Assembly: GCA_035771165.1 (NCBI GenBank)
Contig: JAWNZC010000421.1
Location: 1,093,001-1,157,000, forward strand
Length of the DNA stretch: 64,000 bases
Source of the DNA: Paragorgia papillata
Lineage: Eukaryota > Cnidaria > Anthozoa > Scleralcyonacea > Coralliidae
Direction of reading: 5' to 3'
Under the pieces are notes generated by a model. That model was given only the letters and a program-made list of their open reading frames with translations. It was not told the origin of the DNA and ran no database searches. This document shows, piece by piece, positions 57,750 to 64,000 of the stretch (its first letter is position 1; every line of letters begins with the position of its first letter). A program made the position numbers and the translations under genes.

Positions 57750-58121
57750 ATGAATAAATTATATAGGTGTTGCAAAGACGACAAAATCATTACGACATAC
57801 ATTGCTCCCTGCACTGCTTCCGAGAAGACGAGTTCCTGGTATATGTGGCAACATGCTGTTTATGTAAATCATCGCCAAAACGCCCAAAACCTTATCGACG
57901 AGCTACTGAACCTAAAACCTGATCAACCCAGCTCAGTGTCAGTCAGGGAATGGATATCCAGTTTCTTCACAACACAGAGACATCAAAACAAAGATCGGCA
58001 ACAACGTTTTATACCTCGAGCACTCGTTTGTGGCTTAGGCCATAGATTAGCCAGATTTTTAAAATTTTACTTAATTTTTTTTGTCATCTTATCAATTTGT
58101 ATAAAGAGGTCTCAAAATTGA
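57750..58121 (+). CDS. Hypothetical 123-aa ORF, doubtful
   Basis: Opens 66 bp from the TRIM start on the opposite strand and encodes MNKLYRCCKDDK... with a C-terminal hydrophobic stretch (FYLIFFVILSIC). No domain is recognised. It could be a divergent small gene, a transposable-element fragment, or chance. There is no splice or codon-use evidence in its favour beyond length. Confidence 0.2.
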   Translation: MNKLYRCCKDDKIITTYIAPCTASEKTSSWYMWQHAVYVNHRQNAQNLIDELLNLKPDQPSSVSVREWISSFFTTQRHQNKDRQQRFIPRALVCGLGHRLARFLKFYLIFFVILSICIKRSQN

Positions 58122-58173
58122 AAGAAATGTGAAATTTGATATCTTCTTTTTCTTATTACAAAAATGCAATACA

Positions 58174-58618
58174 CCAAACAGCCAGTTTGTCTGCTTTCGT
58201 TTTTTTGTTTTAATATTTGTGGTTAAATTTTAAAAACACCCCAAAGTGAACGCAACCTCAACGACAGATGTCAGCTGAGCAGTAAGTCCTTAGGAAAAAT
58301 ATTTAACAAGAGGACACTCAGAGACTGCATATTATCCCCGCCAGCAGGCTATTCCGCTATTGGAGATGTTTTTAAAAAAGAAAACGATCCACACATGTAA
58401 TGTATACATGGTGAATCTTGTGGTCAAATTTTTATCAATTTCTCATCCAAAGGGTTGGTCCTTGGTCTATGATCAATCTTTCCACAAACTTTCATAAAAA
58501 TCTGTGCAGTATTTTGTAAGATATCCTGGTGACAGACTGACCAGACAGACCAGATAAACCCGACAGACCCAACATACCCGACAGACAGACAGACAGACTC
58601 GACAGACTCGACATACCC

Positions 58619-58666
<48 letters not shown>

Positions 58667-58696
58667 CGACAGACAGACACGACAGACAGACTCAGC

Positions 58697-58756
<60 letters not shown>

Positions 58757-58774
58757 TCGACAGACAGACTCGGC

Positions 58775-58806
<32 letters not shown>

Positions 58807-59269
58807 TCGACAGACTCGACAGACCCAAACAGCCAGTTTGTCTGCTTTCGTTTTTTTGTTTTAATATTTGTGGTTAAATTTTAAAAACACCCCAAAGTGA
58901 ACGCAACCTCAACGACAGATGTCAGCTGAGCAGTAAGTCCTTAGGAAAAATATTTAACAAGAGGACACTCAGAGACTGCATATTATCCCCGCCAGCAGGC
59001 TATTCCGCTATTGGAGATGTTTTTAAAAAAGAAAACGATCCACACATGTAATGTATACATGGTGAATCTTGTGGTCAAATTTTTATCAATTTCTCATCCA
59101 AAGGGTTGGTCCTTGGTCTATGATCAATCTTTCCACAAACTTTCATAAAAATCTGTGCAGTATTTTGTAAGATATCCTGGTGACAGACTGACCAGACAGA
59201 CCAGATAAACCCGACAGACCCAACATACCCGACAGACAGACAGACAGACTCGACAGACTCGACATACCC

Positions 59270-59317
<48 letters not shown>

Positions 59318-59347
59318 CGACAGACAGACACGACAGACAGACTCAGC

Positions 59348-59391
<44 letters not shown>

Positions 59392-59409
59392 TCGACAGAC
59401 AGACTCGGC

Positions 59410-59441
<32 letters not shown>

Positions 59442-59470
59442 TCGACAGACCCAACATACCCGACAGACAC

Positions 59471-59475
<5 letters not shown>
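58174..59475. repeat. 651-bp tandem duplication
   Basis: CCAAACAGCCAGTTTGTCTG at 58174 recurs at 58825. The following ~560 bp are almost identical between copies, including the start of the CAGA-type microsatellite with its CGACAGACTCGACATACCCG interruptions. The copies differ mainly in microsatellite length. Confidence 0.92.
58530..58825. repeat. CAGA tetranucleotide array, first copy
   Basis: (CAGA)n interrupted by CTCGA, CACGA, CTCGG and CATACCCGA words. Cys/Leu/Ser/Val ORFs (SVCLSVCL) are its translations on the minus strand. Confidence 0.95.
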
Positions 59476-59536
<61 letters not shown>

Positions 59537-59551
59537 TCGACAGACAGACTC

Positions 59552-59622
<71 letters not shown>

Positions 59623-59640
59623 TGACAGACAGACATGAGA
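59180..59640. repeat. CAGA tetranucleotide array, second and longer copy
   Basis: Same interruptions as the first array up to about 59390, then further expansion to 59634. The 189-codon minus-strand ORF is a repeat translation. Confidence 0.95.
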
Positions 59641-59654
59641 ACATAACCTCCTAG

Positions 59655-59860
59655 CAAAAGGTTGTTTACATAAACTGGGCTAGCCTAGCTAGCTAACGGG
59701 GCGAGTTCGTGTCACGAAATTCCATTCTCGGCCGCAAGAGGAATCGACGTTAGGATTTGTTCCCATATTAAAACTAAAATATTTCTGTGTTGTAAATTTA
59801 GTTTATGTCATGAGTTTCAAAACCACAGTATACGATCTTAATCAGACAAGTCAGCATCCT
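59655..59860. mobile_element. Diverged Harbinger-like MITE, partial
   Basis: TTGTTTACATAAACTGGGCT followed by GTGTCACGAAATTCC-TCTCGGCC and TTTAGTTTATG-GAGTTTCAAA-CCACAGT parallels 35800-35975. The right terminus is not recognisable. Confidence 0.6.
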
Positions 59861-59906
59861 ACTGCATGTCTATCCTGTGTATTTTTGAATTTCACTTTGT
59901 TTTTAC

Positions 59907-59937
59907 TCGGGCTACTACCTATGGTAGGCCGAGTCTA
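59907..59937. repeat. Short dispersed repeat ACTCGGGCTACC-type
   Basis: ACTCGGGCTACTACCTATGG then TAGGCCGAGTCTA; a related ACTCGGGCTACCTGTGGTAG lies at 63847-63877. Both look like transposable-element ends. Confidence 0.55.
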
Positions 59938-59959
59938 GGGGCGCTTTCCAATTGACAAG

Positions 59960-61075
59960 GTTAGACCAGTGAACTCGATGTAAGTTAAAATGTGATACCT
60001 GGAACGCTAACGAAGGACTAAAAAGTGAGGCAAAAAGTTCCAGGCCCCTGCGCGGTTTGCAGGTACGATTCAGTCTCCCACAAAATGTTTTTTACACGGC
60101 CGCCCGTCTTGAGCGAACTGCGAAGGCTCGAAAAAAGGTTTGAAAAAATTATTTATCAGACTAAACGTGCATTTAATGGTTTCCCATTGTTGTGCAGCGC
60201 TGTTGTTGTTTTATTTACTGTATAGCAGTCCAAAACTATACAGTAAATTAAGCTAGGGATGAAAATAGGCTGAGAAAACAGACGTCCTTTTGCTGGCTAG
60301 GATAAAAACAGCCAGCCGAAAAGGTGAGAACAAGAGTGAGAAAGCTATTCTTGTACGAGTTTGAAGACGTATTGATACTTTATATTTCATAATATACATC
60401 TAATGTCATTTTCTTATTTCTGCTCCTTTAATTTCTTGTTCAGTTTTGTTAAACGGCCTTTTGTAACTAATGATATTTTAAGAAATATAAACTGACAACT
60501 TGATTGTTTATTTTTCACGTTTACTCATGGCTAGTTGTTGTTTTCGGTACGAATGCGGAATGCTTTTTAAACAAAACGAACTGATGAAACTGGTACTAAC
60601 CTAAACGGCATATTCTATACTAAGTTTGTGTTGATTTTTTGTATCCTCTTCGGAGTGACGAAACTCTAATATATATGGTTTATAATATAACGAAAATTTG
60701 ATTTAATTTCTTCACTGACAAACTTCGTGCACGTTTTGTAAAGACAATGACTTTTCCTATAGCAACAAATAGACAATCACTGCATAATTAGTTCGGCAGC
60801 ATAGCACAACCAATCAAAATTTAAAATGCACGTTTAGCAAAGCGTGATAAAATGATTCAATAAATAATTTTTCAAACCTTTTCGAGTCTTCGCAGTTCGC
60901 TGAAGACCGGTAACCGTGTAAAAAACATTTTGTGGGAGACTGAATCGTACCTGCAAACCGCGCAAGGGCCTGGAACTTTTTGCCTCACTTTTTGCCCCCC
61001 GAATGACTGGACGTTAGCGTTCCAGGTATCACATTTTAACTTATACATCGAGTTCACTGGGTTAGACCGGTCAGT
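59960..61075. mobile_element. 1.1-kb foldback element with about 215-bp TIRs
   Basis: The left arm (AGTGAACTCGATGTAAGTTA ... GGTTTGCAGGTACGATTCAG ... ACTAAACGTGCATTT) matches the reverse complement of the right arm (about 60830-61065). Interior about 650 bp, AT-rich, without a transposase. Both 61- to 66-codon ORFs starting MRQKVPGPC or reading QKVPGPCAVC are the two TIRs translated. Exact ends are uncertain because GGTTAGACC words continue outside. Confidence 0.75.
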
Positions 61076-61829
61076 CCGGCCAGAATGGACTTGCTTTTGA
61101 TTAGGACCAAATTTCCCAGTCTGACCGTCCTAAGTCTCAAACGAATCGTGTTCCATTTAACTGGACTGACCGGTCTAACCGTGTAAGTTTTTTTTTCGGC
61201 TCCGTTTTGTCTATCAGGCTTTGCGCCGCTGATGCGTGCTAAATTTCCTGATGTCTGATCAAGTTGTTTGTAAGAACGTCTGCGAAGGAAACTAGTTGTT
61301 TAAAGTCAAGTGTTCTTGTTCGTTTTCTAAATCATAATAAATGACAGCACTGTACCTCTATTTACATGCATCTATAAAAATATAGAGCGAGCGTTCTCCT
61401 GGTACTTCTTATATATTTGTGGTCTAGTGAGAATTTAAACTATTTCGGTTCTTAAATAGGTTCTACAGTATACCTATACTCTACACTGGTTAATAACTGT
61501 TACAGTATATAATTTGTGTACACTATATCAGATTTCTATATTGAAATAAAGAACCTCTGCACAGTCTGGTTGTCATTATAGAAACAGTTACTTTTTCTTG
61601 TTTTTCCTGATTTTCCAAAAAGAACCTGTTCCAGCTTTTAGGCTCAACAGGTTCTTATATAATGGAGTTTAAATGACAAAATTTTAGGCTACATATTCTT
61701 AATCACTAGGTTTTACTGTATTTCGTTTGGTAACCCTTCTTACATTAATCAATCGTCATGCTGTACCAATATGACCGTCACAACATCACATTAACTATAA
61801 ACGTGCTATATAAAATTTACAATCTGAAT
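61076..61829. other. Spacer, no gene recognised
   Basis: AT-rich intergenic sequence. A CCGGTCAGTCCGGCCAG...GGACTGACCGGTCTAACC inverted pair at about 61067-61182 suggests another small inverted-repeat element. Confidence 0.45.
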
Positions 61830-61899
61830 TCATTGAATTCCTTTCGCTGCAAGCTCATCTTGCACTCTTCGTAGGTAGTCAGGATCAGGATATCCATAG
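61830..61899 (-). CDS. Locus 4 last exon: C-terminal end of DTC domain
   Basis: Seventy-nt exon completing a CA|C (His) codon and encoding [16 protein letters not shown], then AAKGIQ and TGA. Acceptor ATTAG at 61900. Confidence 0.9.
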
Positions 61900-62871
61900 C
61901 TAATAAATAAAAAAAACAAAATATATAATTGATTTTCAAAATCAATAAAGTAGTATAGGCGCCGAGATATTTAGGCCCTGTTTACATGAAGCGGATGGTT
62001 CGAAAAACGCCATTAAGTCACGAGGTCTCCACAGGAAAGAGACCTCTGCCGTGTCAAACCAGTTTTGGAAACAGGTTTGGTACAACACGCATTCTGATTG
62101 GCTACTGAGCGTGCTTACGCAATGACCAAACAGTTGTTTACGTGGTGGCGCTAGTGTGTAACAATTAGCGTTCCTGAGCCAGTTGAGACTCTGTAATCCT
62201 GTTTTTGCCAGCAGGGAAAGTCACGACACGCACCAATATATATCAAGTCATTTTCAAGTGAAACCGTGTTTACATGCACGAATCTGGTTAGAAACATTTG
62301 AGCTGATTCTTGTCTGAATCTCAAGACAATCTACTCAACTTCATTATAAAAGCAAAATAAAAAACTTACTGTGTTGCTCCTCCTTGTGTATTCGTTTTAT
62401 GATGGATGTCATTCCATGTTATTTGATTAGAATTCCTGGTTGTTACAGAAGTTCCAATTGTGAACGTAAGCCTTTGTTCAAACGCTCTTTTAAGAAGGCC
62501 AAACACCTTATTCCCTTCTGCATTATCTGGTAGAAAACCAGTGCGATTCGTTCCAGAGTATCTCTGTCCGGGATTTGGATGTTCTGGACCCTGTGTTGCA
62601 GGTGGAAAATCATAATAAATGACGATAGTTCCCACTCCTTCATACCCAGGAAGACTTGACCGTTGCTTAGCAAATCGCATGCTGCCTTTGGGTTGATTGC
62701 CAGTAATTTTACCATACACGGTAAAACAAACAGGGCAAACGTTTCGTCGCTTGAACGCTTCTTCAATACATTCACTACAAAATGTGTGTTTGCATTTAGA
62801 AAGCGTTTTAGGGTTTGTCATCTTGTCGAGACAAATGCAGCATTCTTCTGATTCCTCCTTGTTTTTTCCAT
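61830..62871 (-). CDS. Locus 4: RING-DTC E3, 5' part not identified
   Basis: Two exons, 62871-62370 and 61899-61830, in phase (1 in, 2 between). Together they encode a complete RING-DTC module of about 189 residues. The exon opens at a GATTTAG acceptor, so at least one upstream exon is needed. The only candidate nearby is the disabled macrodomain at 63345-63836. Either the 5' exon lies beyond the window or the gene is no longer expressed. The domain itself shows no inactivating change. Confidence 0.7.
61900..62369. other. Locus 4 intron
   Basis: 470-bp intron, GTAAGT to TTAG. It contains GTTTACATGAAGCGG and a complementary GTGTTTACATGCACG about 300 bp apart, possibly a decayed MITE. Confidence 0.5.
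62370..62871 (-). CDS. Locus 4 RING-DTC exon
   Basis: 502-nt exon. RING: ECCICLDKM, CKHTFCSEC and CPVC, a full C3HC4 set. [63 protein letters not shown] and WNDIHHKTN. The first ATG (62821) lies inside the RING, so translation must start upstream. Donor ACACA|GTAAGT is two bases off the ATGAG donor of loci 1 and 2 in sequence but has the same phase. Confidence 0.93.
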
Positions 62872-62938
62872 CTAAATCACAAACAAAACATTTTTTGTGT
62901 TATTCTAAAAGTCTTAATGATAATCTTGTATATTTACC

Positions 62939-63120
62939 AATTATTCACCGAAGGCGAGGTGAATATCGGTGAATAGTCGATATTATTTATAATATCGGTG
63001 AATAGTCGATATTTAGTATAAATACACATTTTCGTACTTTTAGGAACAGCATTTTCTTTGAAATTGTTAATTTCTTCGACTGTTGCATTGACAAATTGGC
63101 TAGCGGCCATTTTGAATTAA
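62939..63120. mobile_element. Transposable-element fragment with TATCGGTGAATA repeats
   Basis: TTCACCGAAGGCGAGGTGAA followed by tandem AATATCGGTGAATAGTCGAT words, then GGCTAGCGGCCATTTTGAAT. The compact symmetric start looks like an element terminus. No ORF. Confidence 0.5.
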
Positions 63121-63189
63121 CGCTGTTGGCGATTATCGAGAATTAATCCAAAGTAGCTCGACCAATCAGCGCGCGTGATTTTCTATAAT

Positions 63190-63343
63190 CACCTGTGTAT
63201 TTATACTAATACTATTTAGTTTATATTTAGAGCAATGTTACTTAGTATACAATTTTGTTTTTTAGTATATATTTAAATTTATACGACCCCACAAGCTTGT
63301 AGCTTAAATGATTATCGTGGATAAATAAAGGTTATCTTATCTT
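63190..63343 (+). mobile_element. 3' tail of a non-LTR retroelement
   Basis: GACCCCACAAGCTTGTAGCT, GATTATCGTGGATAAATAAA and a terminal GGTTATCTTATCTTA look like the tail of a LINE or SINE inserted on the plus strand. Its end at about 63343 coincides with the point where macrodomain homology stops. Confidence 0.5.
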
Positions 63344-63344
63344 A

Positions 63345-63836
63345 GCACTGGAATAGCGATAGTTTGTGCTTCATGAAGATTGAACGCAAGCACGAAGCTG
63401 TTGAAACAAGCTTGTCCTGACGCCTGGCGACACTGTTCTCTACGCTAGTCACTCCACACAGGTCCAACAGCGTGAATAATATATCGGCATGGAAGACGTC
63501 CAATATATCGGCATGGAAGACGTCCAGATCCGGTCCAAACCACTTGACCTGGAACAAAGTTTTCCGGATTGCAATTGCTTTGTAATTGCAAAACTATCAT
63601 CTTGGATTTCCATTCCTCCACTTTTTACAATCGCTTCTGCCGTCCACTGTCATGTTTTAGGTACAATCACATCAACGACTTCTTTTGTAAGATCACCTTC
63701 GCAAACCAGAATTTTCGTTCTAGGTGATATAATGTAAGACAGAGGCTTTCGTGGACTTTCATTTCTTTGCATATTATGCGAACTTGAGGGTGAAACTGCA
63801 CACCCGCTTTCCATGAACTTAACAGCTTTAAGACAA
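63345..63836 (-). pseudogene. Disabled macrodomain exon upstream of locus 4
   Basis: Pieces of a macrodomain occur in order but in different frames: RKPLSYIISPRTKILVCEGD and LTKEVVDVIVP, then TGA; AEAIVKSGGMEIQDD; then NFVPGQVVWTGSGRLPCRYI and IHAVGPVWSD followed by TAG; then REQCRQASGQ and EAQTIAIPVL. These align with locus 1 ([55 protein letters not shown]). The NPSN loop is lost, at least two frameshifts and stops are present, and a 21-bp segment (GACGTCTTCCATGCCGATAT) is tandemly duplicated. The C-terminal half is replaced by retroelement sequence. Confidence 0.88.
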
Positions 63837-63846
63837 ATAAGTAATT

Positions 63847-63877
63847 ACTCGGGCTACCTGTGGTAGCCAAGTCTAAG
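63847..63877. repeat. Short dispersed repeat ACTCGGGCTACC-type, second copy
   Basis: ACTCGGGCTACCTGTGGTAG then CCAAGTCTA, related to 59907-59937. The sequence from here to the window end holds no recognised gene. Confidence 0.5.
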
Positions 63878-64000
63878 GTTTCGGTGTTTTTGTTATTTTT
63901 TGGGGCCCAACAGGCTTTGCGAAACTGAGGCATGACTATATCTATGCATGTCCTTGGAAGTGTTTGAAGTCAGTTATGTGGCTGGGAAGTATCTTGTTAC

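Noticed and set aside
59075..59644. 189-codon Cys-rich ORF (SVCLSVCL) and similar frames
   Set aside because: Translation of the (CAGA)n array; the same peptide appears in several frames.
60025..60225. Related short ORFs QKVPGPCAVC at 60025 (+) and 60872 (-) as a conserved small protein
   Set aside because: They are the two inverted terminal repeats of one foldback element translated from each side.

Overview
The window is eukaryotic and looks like an AT-rich marine invertebrate, most likely a cnidarian. The reasons are phase-conserved multi-exon genes, large introns full of small inverted-repeat elements, long satellite arrays, and expanded Deltex/macro-domain/TRIM genes. Nothing prokaryotic or viral was recognised. 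The organism is an inference, not read directly.

From 1 to about 31.1 kb the window is satellite DNA with no credible gene. Three tandem families occur. Family A (about 93 bp) fills 0.23-4.8 kb and, inverted, 4.8-7.05 kb. Family B (about 196 bp) fills 7.05-21.03 kb, with short inverted stretches at 1-225 and 21.03-21.84 kb. Family C (about 174 bp) fills 21.84-30.55 kb and decays through degenerate copies to about 31.15 kb. B and C share one core sequence, and the B-to-C junction falls inside it. C carries a higher-order repeat of about 2.98 kb (17 monomers). Many units between about 2.4 and 17.9 kb carry scattered indels that look like uncorrected long-read errors.

From 33.4 to 63.9 kb the minus strand carries a cluster of related genes built from interchangeable exons. 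Locus 1 (44.7 to 33.5 kb) reads as RRM-like exon, then an exon with three acidic repeats, a KH-like region and a macrodomain, then a RING + Deltex C-terminal (DTC) exon, then a 70-nt last DTC exon: 854 aa by my splice model. Locus 2 (49.8 to 47.8 kb) has the same RRM-like first exon joined directly to RING-DTC: 249 aa, with a GC-AG intron. Locus 3 (57.7 to 52.8 kb) is a TRIM N-terminus (RING, two B-boxes, coiled coil) spliced through an 83-nt exon to a macrodomain: 710 aa. Downstream of it lie a broken RING exon and an orphan last DTC exon. Locus 4 (63.8 to 61.8 kb) has an intact RING-DTC exon pair below a disabled macrodomain. Most joints in these models are phase 1.

Macrodomains read ADP-ribose. 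Deltex RING-DTC modules are ubiquitin E3 ligases whose DTC domain binds NAD+/ADP-ribose. In vertebrates the same functions meet in the separate proteins DTX3L and PARP9. Here a locus fuses them in one predicted polypeptide and reshuffles the parts with a TRIM E3, which suggests an expanding, possibly immune, ADP-ribose/ubiquitin gene family. The introns and spacers hold many MITE-like inverted repeats, microsatellites and a segmental duplication that copied the RRM exon with its upstream sequence.
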